Shown in pieces: positions 5,823 through 14,335 of a stretch of 35,318 bases of DNA. Origin of the DNA: a virus. The notes under the pieces are model-generated. The model was given only the letters and a program-made list of their open reading frames with translations, was not told the DNA's origin and did no database searches. The DNA is taken from the IMG/VR virus record IMGVR_UViG_3300042882_000356, positions 1 to 35,318 of that record; one strand, given 5' to 3'. The position numbers were made by a program, and so were the translations under genes. Each line of letters begins with the position of its first letter. The stretch's first letter is position 1.

Positions 5823-6926
5823 TTAACCTCCGAATACGATTGCCATAGCAATGGCTTTACCTGTTGAAACTCCACTAGAACCTCCAGAAATAGTTATATC
5901 CCCAGAACCTAAAAGCGAGTTACCATTAACTGTCTTGATATTTGTACCGCTAACAAGAGCTTCTTGTTTTGTATTAAAAGTAGTCCAATCAGCAGAAGTT
6001 AAAACCCCTCTAGCAGTTGCACTTGCATTAGGAAGATTCAAAGTAATAACTGGAGTTGTAGTTCCAGTAGCTACAGTTGAATTAACATCAGTTCCTGTAG
6101 TTCCTAAAGTTAAAGCTGCTACTGAAGTTACAGTACCAGCATTACCTCCAGTCCCATTAGCTGCCGCAGTAATTCTACCTTGAGCATCTACAGTAATATT
6201 AGCAGTTGTATAACTTCCTGCTGTTACTGCTGTATCTGCAAGAGCAATAGTTCCAGTAGTTGTTATAGTTCCACCAGAAAGACCTGTACCTGCTGTAATA
6301 GAAGATAAAGTTCCAGTTCCATTTGTACCTGCAGGTCCTTGAGGTCCAGTAGCTCCAGTAGGACCCGCTACACCTTGAGGTCCAGCAGCACCTGTAGCTC
6401 CTGTTAAACCAGTATCACCTTTATCACCTTTAATAAGAACCCATTCATAATCACTAGCTGTAGTAGATTCTGTAGTAGAAGTCTTATTGACTGCAAAACC
6501 GATATAACTCTTGCCAGTTGAAGTATTACTTAACCCAGTTCCAATAGCATCATCGGCATATTTAATCCAAGTATAAGTTGGACTGCCATCATTACCTTTA
6601 ATCTGTGACCAAGTATAATCAGTAGCAACTGTAGATTCAGTAGCTGAGGTCTTGTTAACTGCAATACCGATAAATATTTTATTAGCTGGTGAGTCAGAAA
6701 GTCCAGTTCCTATAGAATCGTCTGCATACTTTATCCATGTATATAAAGAAGCACCATCTCCAGCAACTAAATCCCAGTCTGTAGTTACAGTTGGTAAAGC
6801 AGTTGTAGTTGTTTTAGCAATATAGCTAGACCCATTATACCTAACTAAATCTAATGGCTTGTTTGTACCAGCTGTATAAGTGCCTTTAGGTACTATAGCA
6901 ACTCTACCTAAATTTGTAGTCGTCAT
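5823..6926 (-). CDS. Fibre protein with tandem repeat and collagen-like stretch
   Basis: A 367-aa fibre-like protein. The N terminus (about 5-55) is a small beta domain (KPLDLVRYNGSSYIAK) like those that anchor fibres. Residues about 60-170 contain two copies of a module starting YTWIKYADDxIGTGLS. Residues about 170-205 are collagen-like G-x-y (GDKGDTGLTGATGAAGPQG). Residues 264-345 (SVAALTLGTTGTDVNST through GSGDITISG) match the larger upstream fibre. The end is Gly- and Ala-rich (GKAIAMAIVFGG). ATG 6926 overlaps the upstream stop by 1 base with GGAG before it. Role in host recognition is inferred. Confidence 0.8.
   Translation of the reverse strand: MTTTNLGRVAIVPKGTYTAGTNKPLDLVRYNGSSYIAKTTTTALPTVTTDWDLVAGDGASLYTWIKYADDSIGTGLSDSPANKIFIGIAVNKTSATESTVATDYTWSQIKGNDGSPTYTWIKYADDAIGTGLSNTSTGKSYIGFAVNKTSTTESTTASDYEWVLIKGDKGDTGLTGATGAAGPQGVAGPTGATGPQGPAGTNGTGTLSSITAGTGLSGGTITTTGTIALADTAVTAGSYTTANITVDAQGRITAAANGTGGNAGTVTSVAALTLGTTGTDVNSTVATGTTTPVITLNLPNASATARGVLTSADWTTFNTKQEALVSGTNIKTVNGNSLLGSGDITISGGSSGVSTGKAIAMAIVFGG
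5892..6137 (-). repeat. Shared fibre module, copy in the 367-aa fibre
   Basis: Codes for about 82 residues with the landmarks PVITLNLP, ATARGVLTSADWTTFN, KQEALVSG, IKTVNG and LLGSGDI. The same landmarks in the same order occur in the 678-aa fibre at 7163-7402, so the two genes share a duplicated or recombined module. Confidence 0.8.
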
Positions 6927-8962
6927 TAATTATACTCCGAAATAAATTCACCATCTACTATAGATAGAGTGAAAGAGGATGAATGTTCTACAACAAGTTC
7001 ACCATCTACAATAGAGAAAGATGCAAAAGCTCCAGTGCCGCCACTTCCACCACCTACAGCTGTAATCTTACCAGCTCCGTCTACAGTAATTGTAGTGCCG
7101 TCAACTTTAACACCACCGAGAGTAGTTGGGGTTGCAGGAGGTAAAGTGTATGAACTAGCTACTACAATATCTCCAGAACCAAGAATAGAACTGCCATTGA
7201 TAGTTTTTATTGTAGTTCCAGATACTAAGGCAGCTTGCTTACCGTTAAAGATACTCCAGTCTGTTGCACTTAAAGCACCACGAGAAGTAGCATTAGCTGT
7301 TGGTAAGTTTAAAGTAATAACTGGAACTGTAGTGCCATTAAGAACTGTAGAACTTACATCATTCCCATTAGTTGTAATGTTAAGAGCTGAAACAGATACA
7401 ACTCCACCAGCTGAACTAATCTGAACATATACAGAAGTTGCCCAACGATAACTTAAATTTGTATCAATTGCAATATAAATCTTTCCAGCTTGCCCAACTG
7501 TAGGAAATTCAGCTAAACTTGCAAACTCAACAACATCATCTACATAGGAAGGTAAGTTGACTGAAGGAATCAAGCCGCCAACTAAAGGCGCAACACTAAC
7601 TCCAATATCTGAGGTCTTAACCCCGTCTGTAATACCTAAACCAGTTAAAGTTGTAGGGTTAGTTGCTGAAGTTACAATACCTTTAGCATTTACACTAACT
7701 TTAGTATAAGTTCCAGCAGTAACCCCAGAGTTCTTTAGACTTGCAACCCCAGTTACGTCAGCTGAACCATCAAAAACCCCAGAACTCCAAGTAACATCTC
7801 CAGTCATAGAGATATTTCTAGATGTATGGAACTTCATAGCTTCGTCAGCTGTACCTGCAGAACTAATCTCTACATAAGCTGAACCAGAAAATCTATAAAT
7901 CTTATTATCATCTAGGACGAGATAGATAACTGACGATGAACCATTTACAGGTAGGTCAACGAAAGTACCAATCTCTATAATCTGGTCAACCGCAGCTGGC
8001 ATTTGAGAAGTAGTTAGCTTTCCATTAGCTCCTAAAGTAGCTAACCCCGAATCTGCACCTACAAGAGCAGAATTAACTCCGTCAAGGATGCCATACCCAG
8101 CTAAAGTAGTTGGTTTACCTAGAACGTCAGTAAAGTTTACAGTAGTAGAGCCGCCTGCTTGCCCAACATTGATGTAAGCTGACCCAGACCATCTAAAAGA
8201 AGCCTTAGTACTTGCGTCAATATAGATAATCCCAGAAGTTCCTGTAACTGGAAAGTTAGAAACGGTAGGATACTCTATAATATCGTCAATGTAAGAGGGT
8301 AACTGGCTAGGAGGAACTTTAAGATTATTTCCTAAAGTTGCAATCGAAACTCCAAGTTGAGTTCCGCTAATCCCGTCTATAATTCCATAACCTGCAAGAG
8401 TACTTGGTTTGCCAGTCAAAGTTTCAAAACTTGGAGTAGCACTTGAAACAGCTGCGTCAACTTCAGCCTTAGTATAAGCATCAATAATGCCCATAGTTCC
8501 GAGAGTAGCTGGGTTAGTTCCGCCTATAACTCGACCTTTTTCATCTACAGTTACTTTTATATAACTTCCAGCATTAACTCCAGTACTAGCTAGAGTTAAA
8601 ACAGTATTACCTGCAACAGTTGAAGCATCTCCAGAAAAAGCTGGCATTCTATCTGTCTGAAAGACACCAGAAATAACCGAAAGAGCGTCTAAAAGAATTA
8701 CACTTTCACCTGCAGCTTGCAGACGACCTTTAGAGTCTACTGTAAAAGTTACTGTTTTACTTGGAGAACCATAACTTCCAGAAGCAACTTGAGTATTAGC
8801 AAGAGAAGTAGTAACAGCTTGTCCCGTAGTACCAGAACCAGTTACATCTCCAATGAAAGAAAGTGAGGGATTAAAGTCAGTAATTCCAGGAGGTCCTTGC
8901 TCGCCACCAACTGCAATAACAATAGTATCTACAATCTCATTAACTACTATAGTATCAGCCAC
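6926..8962 (-). CDS. Large modular tail fibre protein (678 aa)
   Basis: A 678-aa Gly/Thr/Ser-rich protein made of repeated fibre modules: several copies of a (S/T)TLAGYGI(I/L)DG segment followed by a LPSYIDDIIEYPTVSNFPV-like segment and YIDxxTxxSFRWSGSAYINV. Stretches like VTVDEKGRVIGGTNP and VSVNAKGIVTSATNP also recur. Residues 521-599 match the neighbouring 367-aa fibre. The C terminus carries two copies of SIVDGE. The start is GTG at 8962 with a strong AGGAGG 5 bases upstream, overlapping the previous gene by 8 bases. It should form a trimeric or elongated side fibre; this is inferred from composition and repeats. Confidence 0.8.
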   Translation of the reverse strand: MADTIVVNEIVDTIVIAVGGEQGPPGITDFNPSLSFIGDVTGSGTTGQAVTTSLANTQVASGSYGSPSKTVTFTVDSKGRLQAAGESVILLDALSVISGVFQTDRMPAFSGDASTVAGNTVLTLASTGVNAGSYIKVTVDEKGRVIGGTNPATLGTMGIIDAYTKAEVDAAVSSATPSFETLTGKPSTLAGYGIIDGISGTQLGVSIATLGNNLKVPPSQLPSYIDDIIEYPTVSNFPVTGTSGIIYIDASTKASFRWSGSAYINVGQAGGSTTVNFTDVLGKPTTLAGYGILDGVNSALVGADSGLATLGANGKLTTSQMPAAVDQIIEIGTFVDLPVNGSSSVIYLVLDDNKIYRFSGSAYVEISSAGTADEAMKFHTSRNISMTGDVTWSSGVFDGSADVTGVASLKNSGVTAGTYTKVSVNAKGIVTSATNPTTLTGLGITDGVKTSDIGVSVAPLVGGLIPSVNLPSYVDDVVEFASLAEFPTVGQAGKIYIAIDTNLSYRWATSVYVQISSAGGVVSVSALNITTNGNDVSSTVLNGTTVPVITLNLPTANATSRGALSATDWSIFNGKQAALVSGTTIKTINGSSILGSGDIVVASSYTLPPATPTTLGGVKVDGTTITVDGAGKITAVGGGSGGTGAFASFSIVDGELVVEHSSSFTLSIVDGEFISEYN
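7163..7402 (-). repeat. Shared fibre module, copy in the 678-aa fibre
   Basis: Codes for about 80 residues with the landmarks PVITLNLP, ATSRGALSATDWSIFN, KQAALVSG, IKTING and ILGSGDI. It is paralogous to 5892-6137 in the downstream fibre gene. Confidence 0.8.
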
Positions 8963-9314
8963 GAGTAACCTCCTCTTTAATAGTTACTTTACCTTCAATC
9001 AAGCGGACTGTTTTAGCTGGATAATAGACCTCAAGGTCATAAACTGCATCTTTAGTAGCTACAAGCCCAGTTGTATCTGTACTTGGAATAGCTAATTCAA
9101 TCTTTCCAGTAGAACCTGTAATGATTATTCTCCCATTTGCAGTACTTAGTTCTCCAAGAAGAACTGAGCTGTCAACTGTAGGGCGGATTTGCATTTTAGC
9201 TGTGCAGTTTGTGAGGTTGATTGCTGTAGTTTTATCTGCGGCTCTCCAGTACACAACATGAGAATACGTTGCGCCTTTTTCTATAGGAGGAAGATTAAGT
9301 TTAACGGCAGTCAT
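8955..9314 (-). CDS. Small beta-sandwich phage protein (119 aa)
   Basis: A 119-aa protein with the plan of small beta-sandwich proteins found beside phage fibre genes: an N-terminal KLNLPPIEKGATYSHVVYW, then NLTNCTAKMQIRPTV, a turn-rich centre (ANGRIIITGSTGKIELAIP) and VYDLEVYYPAKTVRLIEGKV. It probably makes a small structural or adaptor subunit of the tail. It overlaps the large fibre gene by 8 bases, so the two are translationally coupled. No catalytic motif. Confidence 0.7.
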   Translation of the reverse strand: MTAVKLNLPPIEKGATYSHVVYWRAADKTTAINLTNCTAKMQIRPTVDSSVLLGELSTANGRIIITGSTGKIELAIPSTDTTGLVATKDAVYDLEVYYPAKTVRLIEGKVTIKEEVTRG

Positions 9315-9322
9315 AAAACCTT

Positions 9323-9556
9323 CTATTGATAAAATTTATTAAATATATAACCTACAGCAGCTACTAGAATACCAATCACTGCGGAAACTCCAGCTATAAA
9401 TCCTACTTGCTTTTCTCTTTGCATTTTCATAACTTGAACTGAGTCAGATATTTCCAAAAGAGCATGGCGTATTTCAGCTCTAAACTCTTTACTATCTTCA
9501 GTCTCATTATCTAGTTTAACTTCAAGTCTAGTGACTCTGCAAGGTAAATCTGGCAT
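9323..9556 (-). CDS. XhlA-like coiled-coil membrane protein (possible lysis protein)
   Basis: A 77-aa protein with an N-terminal acidic coiled-coil region (VTRLEVKLDNETEDSKEFRA), a middle helix (QVMKMQREKQ) and a C-terminal membrane helix (VGFIAGVSAVIGILVAAVGY). This is the layout of the hemolysin XhlA family, small proteins often paired with holins. It sits at the start of the minus-strand operon, more than 6 kb from the endolysin and the other holin-like genes, so a lysis role is likely but not certain. An alternative is a membrane protein linked to superinfection exclusion or DNA entry. Confidence 0.6.
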   Translation of the reverse strand: MPDLPCRVTRLEVKLDNETEDSKEFRAEIRHALLEISDSVQVMKMQREKQVGFIAGVSAVIGILVAAVGYIFNKFYQ

Positions 9557-9558
9557 AT

Positions 9559-9918
9559 CTAAACCTGTAAGTAAGTAACTGACTTAGGGAACTGTAAATC
9601 ATTCCAAGGAAGTCTATTTTCTATAGCCTGTCTTCTATTAGATAACTTATGACCGCTTTTTCTATGTAAGCAGAATGAGGTTAAGTTTATTCTCCGAAGA
9701 GTAGCTCTTTCAATCCTAGACCATTCATCTTTATATAAAGGGTTTAACTTATTAGCTCTAACTTTTCTTCTATAATTGTGTAAGGCAGTCCAAAAAGTCT
9801 GACACTGGAGAATAGCTTCTGGCTTTTCAGTAAAGTCTAAGACTATAACTTCTTTGTTAAAAGCTCTTTCCCAGAGGTCTTTAAGTTCTACAGTTAGTTC
9901 ATAAGCTTGGTACTTCAT
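9559..9918 (-). CDS. Unknown basic 119-aa protein, first gene of the minus-strand operon
   Basis: Not recognised. A soluble, helical protein with many Arg, Lys, Leu and Trp (ELKDLWERAFNKEVIVLDF; FWTALHNYRRKVRANKLNP; WSRIERATLRRINLTSF). No membrane segment, signal or zinc motif. It starts at ATG 9918 about 15 bases after the expected transcription start of a good minus-strand promoter, so it is the first translated gene of the fibre/lysis transcript. The basic middle could bind nucleic acid; a regulatory role is conceivable but unsupported. Confidence 0.65.
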   Translation of the reverse strand: MKYQAYELTVELKDLWERAFNKEVIVLDFTEKPEAILQCQTFWTALHNYRRKVRANKLNPLYKDEWSRIERATLRRINLTSFCLHRKSGHKLSNRRQAIENRLPWNDLQFPKSVTYLQV

Positions 9919-9939
9919 ATAAACACTCTATTTTCTTGG

Positions 9940-9968
9940 ATAGTAACATAACTGACCGCGCAAGTCAA
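9940..9968 (-). promoter_or_regulatory. Sigma70-type promoter for the minus-strand fibre/lysis operon
   Basis: On the minus strand TTGACT (9963-9968) and TACTAT (9940-9945) are separated by 17 bases, and TGT directly precedes the -10 box, giving an extended -10. It points at the 119-aa gene starting at 9918. Confidence 0.7.
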
Positions 9969-10015
9969 TCAATTTCGGTTAATTTTAAACTTTTATAACT
10001 ATTTTAGCTTAAATT

Positions 10016-10044
10016 TTGCTTTTTAGATAAAAATAATGTATATT
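10016..10044 (+). promoter_or_regulatory. Probable promoter for the packaging genes
   Basis: TTGCTT (10016-10021) and TATATT (10039-10044) are 17 bases apart and lie 31 bases before the terminase small-subunit ATG, which has GAGGA upstream. The -10 box is good and the -35 box weak. With the minus-strand promoter at 9940-9968 it forms a divergent control region of about 157 bases, very AT-rich at 9970-10050. Confidence 0.5.
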
Positions 10045-10075
10045 CTGGACAAAATTTAACTTAGCCGAGGACGAC

Positions 10076-10651
10076 ATGACCACCTTAGACCCAACTAATA
10101 AAGCTATTATAGATATAGATGCTCAAGCTAGTCCAGCAATTCTGGCTGGTATTTTAGATATTCCTGTGTCTATGGTTCATCAAGGAAGACAAGATGGAAA
10201 GTTGCCCTCAAGAACCTCAGCTAGCTACCGTGAGTCCATCCAACAGTACATTTATCATTATAAGAAGAAAGTAAGCACACGGTCAACTTCTATGGGCGAA
10301 GCTAAACTAGCTCAAGACATTAGGAATGGTATTGCCAAAGAGGAACTTCAATGGCTTGAGATTAAAAAGGAAAAGGAACTTCTGCTAGATGTGAATGAAA
10401 TGAAAGAGCTATTTGAGCCTATCTTTCAGATTATCCGAAGCTCTCTAGTTAATTTAGCGCGTCAACATCCTGCTACAGTAACTGACATTGATAATATGCT
10501 AGAGAGTCTAAGTGAACTTGGCAGAAAGGTAGCTATTAAAGCTAATGCAGACGCAGAGTACTTTGTACAGTCTATGCTTGAGAAAGAACTTTCACTAGAA
10601 CAATCTGAAGAAGAAGTTGAAGAAGCTCTAAAGGTAAATGACTATGCTTGA
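10076..10651 (+). CDS. Terminase small subunit (lambda Nu1-like)
   Basis: A 191-aa protein placed directly before the GpA-type large terminase. The N-terminal third contains a helix-turn-helix-like segment (ILAGILDIPVSMVHQGRQDG, residues about 22-41) expected to bind the packaging site. The middle is a long charged helix (EELQWLEIKKEKELLLDVNE), followed by a helical region (IFQIIRSSLVNLARQHPATV) and an acidic tail (LEQSEEEVEEAL) that probably contacts the large subunit. It overlaps the large-subunit start by 14 bases. Identification rests on context and architecture. Confidence 0.8.
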   Translation: MTTLDPTNKAIIDIDAQASPAILAGILDIPVSMVHQGRQDGKLPSRTSASYRESIQQYIYHYKKKVSTRSTSMGEAKLAQDIRNGIAKEELQWLEIKKEKELLLDVNEMKELFEPIFQIIRSSLVNLARQHPATVTDIDNMLESLSELGRKVAIKANADAEYFVQSMLEKELSLEQSEEEVEEALKVNDYA

Positions 10652-12569
10652 GTTAGACACTAACTGGGCAGAAAGACTCTTCTTTGGGAAAGCTCTTCAG
10701 CTATTTAAGAAACCAAATAGAATGTCTACTAGGGAGTGGGCAGAAACTAATAGGTTCTTAACCTCAGACGTTTCTTCACGCCCAGGAAAGATGAACTGTA
10801 TGGAAACTCCTTGGATGCTGTATGTAATGGAGTGTCTTGATGACCCAGAGATTATGGTTATTGTAGGTAAGAAGTCAGCTCAGATTGCGTGGACAGAAAC
10901 TATTAACAACTGGATAGGTAGAACTATTGACTTAGACCCTAGAAATATAATGATTGCTTTTCCTAGAGCAGCTTCAGCTCAAAAGTTCTACAAAGAAAAG
11001 TTAGTCCCTTATATTAAACACACACCTGTACTTAAAGAAAAGATTGGGAGTTTGGCTAAAGTATCTCATAAGCATATCCCTTACGATGGAGGTTTCTTAG
11101 TTTTAGCTAATGCGGGGACAGCTGAAGACGGAAAGTCCTCTGTAATACCTTATGTAGTGGTAGAAGAGCCAGATGGTGTTAAGAAAGACGTTAATAATCA
11201 AGGGGATGGAATGTCTATCCTCAAACAACGGATGAAGTCTTTCTCAGACAGTAAACTTATATATGCTGGAACTCCTACAGACAAAGACTTTAGTCAAGTA
11301 GATTTAGCTTATGAACAAAGTAATAAGATGGTTTACCTAGTTCCTTGTCACCTTTGTGGAGAGTTTCATTCTCTAAGTTTCGATAACTTAAAGTGTGACG
11401 AGTGGCAGGAAAGAAGAATAGATGAGTTCTACGGGATATATAACCCCGAAACAGCTTATTATGAATGTCCCTTTTGCTTAGGAATCTGGAACAATGACGA
11501 TAAGAAACGAAATGTTATTGCTGCTCTCGGCCATCACAATCTGGGTTGGGTTAGTTCTAACCCTAGCGTATCTGATACTTATGGATTCGCCTTTAATGAG
11601 TTGCTAAGTTCCTTTGAAGCTTCTTCACTTGTAAACCTAGCTAAACAAAAGCTTAAAGCTCAAAAAGCATATGACAATGGACATGAAGGTCTAATGAAAA
11701 GTTTTACTAATAACTCTAAAGGTGAAGCTTATGTACCTTTAAATGCTGGCTTGAGCATAGATGAAATGAAAGCTAGAAGACTAAACTACCCAGAAACAGT
11801 AGTTCCTTATGAAGGTCTTATCCTCACAGCAGGTATTGACGTACAGCATAATCGTTTTGCTATAGTAACTAGAGCTTGGGGTAGAAACGGTAACTCTTGG
11901 CTAGTGAACTGGATTGAAATCTTTGGAGATGTACTTGATTATAGTGACCCAGTTTGGGGTAAACTGACTGATTATATCTTTCAGAAATGGGCGCATGGAG
12001 CTGGTAAAGGTAAGTTCCTAACAATCTCAGCTGCTTCTATTGACTCTGGGGATGGGGCAACAGCTGAACTAGTATATAGATGGGTCTCAGAGATGAACCT
12101 TAAACATCAACATATCTTTGCTTGTAAAGGTATCGGAGAACTTAAATACAACAACTATGAGATATTTAACGAACCAAACACTATGGAAGTAGGTTCAAGT
12201 ACTCAAGAAAGAAAGACTTTAGCTCAAACTATGGGAGTAAATGTCTTTCCTATGGGAGCTTACCGTGCGCATGAGGAAGTTCTTCGCAGGTTTAACCTTA
12301 AAGGTAATCGAGATAGACACTATCACTGCGAAACTATGTACGGTGGTTACGAGGAAGGAGTTCTCTCTTGTAGAAAAACATTTGAAACAGATACAACTAA
12401 AGCTGGGTATAAGCTGATTGCAGGTAAACATAAAGAAGCTATTGACTGTGAAAAGATGGCTCTCCATGCTGCTTATGCTATACAGATTAGAAACTATAAC
12501 AACTTCCACTTTTCCGCGTTGGAACAACACTTACACGTTACTACAGAATCTGGAGACTTTAATGCCTAG
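10638..12569 (+). CDS. Terminase large subunit, lambda GpA family
   Basis: A 643-aa packaging motor and nuclease of the Phage_GPA family. Visible parts: N-terminal RMSTREWAETNRFL (adaptor of GpA proteins), a lambda-style Walker A variant GKKSAQIAWTE (77-87), a divergent Walker B VVVEEPDG (173-180), coupling motif AGTPTD (210-215), a zinc ribbon with Cys pairs CHLC (237-240) and CPFC (277-280), and the RNase H-like nuclease with acidic residues in LTAGIDVQHNRFAIV (Asp401), SIDSGDGATAELVYRWV and DCEKMALHAAY. Length is close to lambda gpA (641 aa). It cuts concatemers and pumps DNA into the prohead, consistent with cos-type packaging. Confidence 0.95.
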   Translation: MTMLELDTNWAERLFFGKALQLFKKPNRMSTREWAETNRFLTSDVSSRPGKMNCMETPWMLYVMECLDDPEIMVIVGKKSAQIAWTETINNWIGRTIDLDPRNIMIAFPRAASAQKFYKEKLVPYIKHTPVLKEKIGSLAKVSHKHIPYDGGFLVLANAGTAEDGKSSVIPYVVVEEPDGVKKDVNNQGDGMSILKQRMKSFSDSKLIYAGTPTDKDFSQVDLAYEQSNKMVYLVPCHLCGEFHSLSFDNLKCDEWQERRIDEFYGIYNPETAYYECPFCLGIWNNDDKKRNVIAALGHHNLGWVSSNPSVSDTYGFAFNELLSSFEASSLVNLAKQKLKAQKAYDNGHEGLMKSFTNNSKGEAYVPLNAGLSIDEMKARRLNYPETVVPYEGLILTAGIDVQHNRFAIVTRAWGRNGNSWLVNWIEIFGDVLDYSDPVWGKLTDYIFQKWAHGAGKGKFLTISAASIDSGDGATAELVYRWVSEMNLKHQHIFACKGIGELKYNNYEIFNEPNTMEVGSSTQERKTLAQTMGVNVFPMGAYRAHEEVLRRFNLKGNRDRHYHCETMYGGYEEGVLSCRKTFETDTTKAGYKLIAGKHKEAIDCEKMALHAAYAIQIRNYNNFHFSALEQHLHVTTESGDFNA

Positions 12570-12831
12570 AACACTTATAGAAGTACAAGCAGATTTAGCA
12601 GTTGTTAATGCTGCTCTGCAAGATTTAATAGCTGGTAAACGCTTAACTCAACTTCGTCTAGGTTCTGGAGACTTTACGCGACTCTTCCAGTATCAAGAAA
12701 TTACCTACGATGTTCTTAAAGCTGAACAAGCTGAACTTACACAGGAGTTAGCTAGTCTACAGGCTCAACCTCAGATGCAGTTTAGAACTATGACTAACAT
12801 TCCTCTTAACGTAACTAAATTCAGAGCCTAA
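12562..12831 (+). CDS. gpW-like head-tail joining protein
   Basis: An 89-aa protein similar in plan to lambda gpW (68 aa): an N-terminal helix (EVQADLAVVNAALQDLIAGK), then a beta hairpin with the family-like TQLRLGSGDFTRLFQYQEIT, and a second helix (LKAEQAELTQELASLQAQ). Lambda has the same gene between terminase and portal. The start is ATG 12562, overlapping the terminase stop by 8 bases with TGGAG 6 bases upstream; the frame is open further back but only inside terminase coding sequence. Confidence 0.85.
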   Translation: MPRTLIEVQADLAVVNAALQDLIAGKRLTQLRLGSGDFTRLFQYQEITYDVLKAEQAELTQELASLQAQPQMQFRTMTNIPLNVTKFRA

Positions 12832-12832
12832 T

Positions 12833-14278
12833 ATGTCCTTACCTTATGATTCAGAAGAATTCTACTACTCAAGAGCTACTCAACAAGCTTTTGATGGTGC
12901 TGTTACTAACTATAGACTTGAGCAGAAAGGTTTAATTACTGGAGAGTCTGACTTACTTGCTGCTAGAGAACTTAACCTTCTTTGGCAACGCTCACATCAT
13001 GCTGTTAGAAATAACGGTTGGGCAAAGACAGCTAAAACCAAGAACCTTATCAACCTTAACGCTATCTCTGTAAAGTGGAAAGACGATAAAGGTAAAGTTA
13101 ATAAAAAGATGCAAGCTCTTTGGGATACTTTTGCAGCTGACCCAAACCTAGATGGTTATGGTACTTTAGACAATACTCAAGAAGCTTGGAACGGAGCTAT
13201 GTTTGAGTCTGGAGAAGCTCTATGCAGAATGTTGATTAAGAAAAGAGCTGGTCATCCTATTCCTTTAGTTCTTCAGAATATTGAACCAGAGTACTTAGAC
13301 CCTAACTTTACTAATGGGTTTCCTCAAACTACCCGTAATGGCATTAAGTTTGAGAATAGTAAACCAGTTATTTATTACTTTAGTAAAAGAACTCCTAACT
13401 TTAACCTGTTTAATTTGTATTCTATTGAAAAAGTTGAAGTACCTGCTGACGAAGTTCTACATCTATTTGTCCGAGATAGACCTGGGCAATGGAGAGGTAT
13501 TCCAGCCTTAGCTCCTATCCTTTTACCTTTATATGAACTGGACGACCTTACCGATGCTACAGTTGCTAAACAAAAAGCTGCCCAAGCTATTAGCTGGGTT
13601 GTTCGCAATACTAATCCTTCTGCCGCTGTTTCTGTCGGTTCTGCTCTTAATAGTATTGACCCAAACGATATTGATAAGTCTACAGGTCAGCGGAGAGTGG
13701 TTACACAAGCTTCTGGAGGAGGTGTCCAATATCTAAATAAAGGTGAAGATATTAACTTCTATCAAGGTACAGATATTGGAGCTAACTTACCCGAATTAAT
13801 CAAAGCTGAACTACATAAAATTGCCCAAGCTTCTGGACTTACTTATGAAGTTTTAACTGGAGACCTTACAGGTATTAGTTTTTCAGCTCTTCAGCAAGTA
13901 GCTATTGATATGAAAACAAGAGCAGAGTTCATGTATAAGTTTTATATTGTAAACTTAGGTTTGAAACCTCTTTGTAATCGTTTTCAAGAACTTGCAGCTA
14001 TTTATAGTAATAAAAGCTTTGCTAACTTAACTCCTACATTCCAATATCCAAGAAAGTATGGCGTTAATGACTTGAAAGATGCTCAAGCTGACCTACTAGA
14101 AGTTCAGTCTGGTTTTGCTACTTGGGAAAGTAAACTTGAAGAAAGAAACTTGACTGTAGAGGAGATTGTTGAGGACAAGAAAATTCAGCAACAAAGTGGA
14201 GTTAGCTTTGAACCTATAATTAAAGATACAACCCAGAGTAAGAACGTGAAAGCAAATCCTAATTCTGCTGGAATGTAA
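12833..14278 (+). CDS. Portal protein, lambda gpB family
   Basis: A 481-aa portal protein. Family features include SRATQQAFDGAVTNYRL near the N terminus, LWQRSHHAVRNNGWAK, the long-conserved MFESGEALCR, IEPEYLDP (about 148-155), EVLHLFVRDRPGQWRGIP (about 208-225), and a C-terminal region with QASGLTYEVLTGDLTGISFS followed by ALQQVAIDMK. Twelve copies form the ring at the capsid vertex that DNA enters through. It starts 1 base after gpW and is 481 aa compared with 533 in lambda. The C-terminal tail is Lys/Ser/Asn-rich. Confidence 0.93.
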   Translation: MSLPYDSEEFYYSRATQQAFDGAVTNYRLEQKGLITGESDLLAARELNLLWQRSHHAVRNNGWAKTAKTKNLINLNAISVKWKDDKGKVNKKMQALWDTFAADPNLDGYGTLDNTQEAWNGAMFESGEALCRMLIKKRAGHPIPLVLQNIEPEYLDPNFTNGFPQTTRNGIKFENSKPVIYYFSKRTPNFNLFNLYSIEKVEVPADEVLHLFVRDRPGQWRGIPALAPILLPLYELDDLTDATVAKQKAAQAISWVVRNTNPSAAVSVGSALNSIDPNDIDKSTGQRRVVTQASGGGVQYLNKGEDINFYQGTDIGANLPELIKAELHKIAQASGLTYEVLTGDLTGISFSALQQVAIDMKTRAEFMYKFYIVNLGLKPLCNRFQELAAIYSNKSFANLTPTFQYPRKYGVNDLKDAQADLLEVQSGFATWESKLEERNLTVEEIVEDKKIQQQSGVSFEPIIKDTTQSKNVKANPNSAGM

Positions 14279-14290
14279 GTAAATAAATCA

Positions 14291-14335
14291 GATAACCCTT
14301 GACTTTCTCGCTCAAAGAGAGTATAAAGGGTTATC
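14291..14335. repeat. 10-bp inverted repeat enclosing the capsid-gene promoter
   Basis: GATAACCCTT (14291-14300) and AAGGGTTATC (14326-14335) are perfect inverted copies separated by 25 bases. The inner ends overlap the -35 and -10 boxes of the promoter at 14299-14327. This could be an operator for a dimeric regulator or, in read-through RNA from the portal gene, a hairpin. Confidence 0.85.
14299..14327 (+). promoter_or_regulatory. Strong sigma70 promoter before the capsid genes
   Basis: TTGACT (14299-14304) and TATAAA (14322-14327) are separated by exactly 17 bases, each matching 5 of 6 consensus positions. It lies in the 74-base gap between portal and protease and about 26 bases before the ATG at 14353. 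It would add late transcription to the most highly needed head proteins. Confidence 0.75.

Noticed and set aside
5851-6183. 110-codon open frame on the plus strand opposite the 367-aa fibre
   Set aside because: Same antisense pattern, overlapping the shared fibre module; no support as a gene.
6969-7424. 151-codon open frame on the plus strand opposite the large fibre gene
   Set aside because: Val/Pro/Thr-rich product typical of antisense reading through Gly/Thr-rich fibre repeats; no domain or ribosome binding site.
12219-12530. 103-codon open frame on the minus strand inside terminase
   Set aside because: Opposite conserved terminase nuclease sequence; product has no recognisable features.
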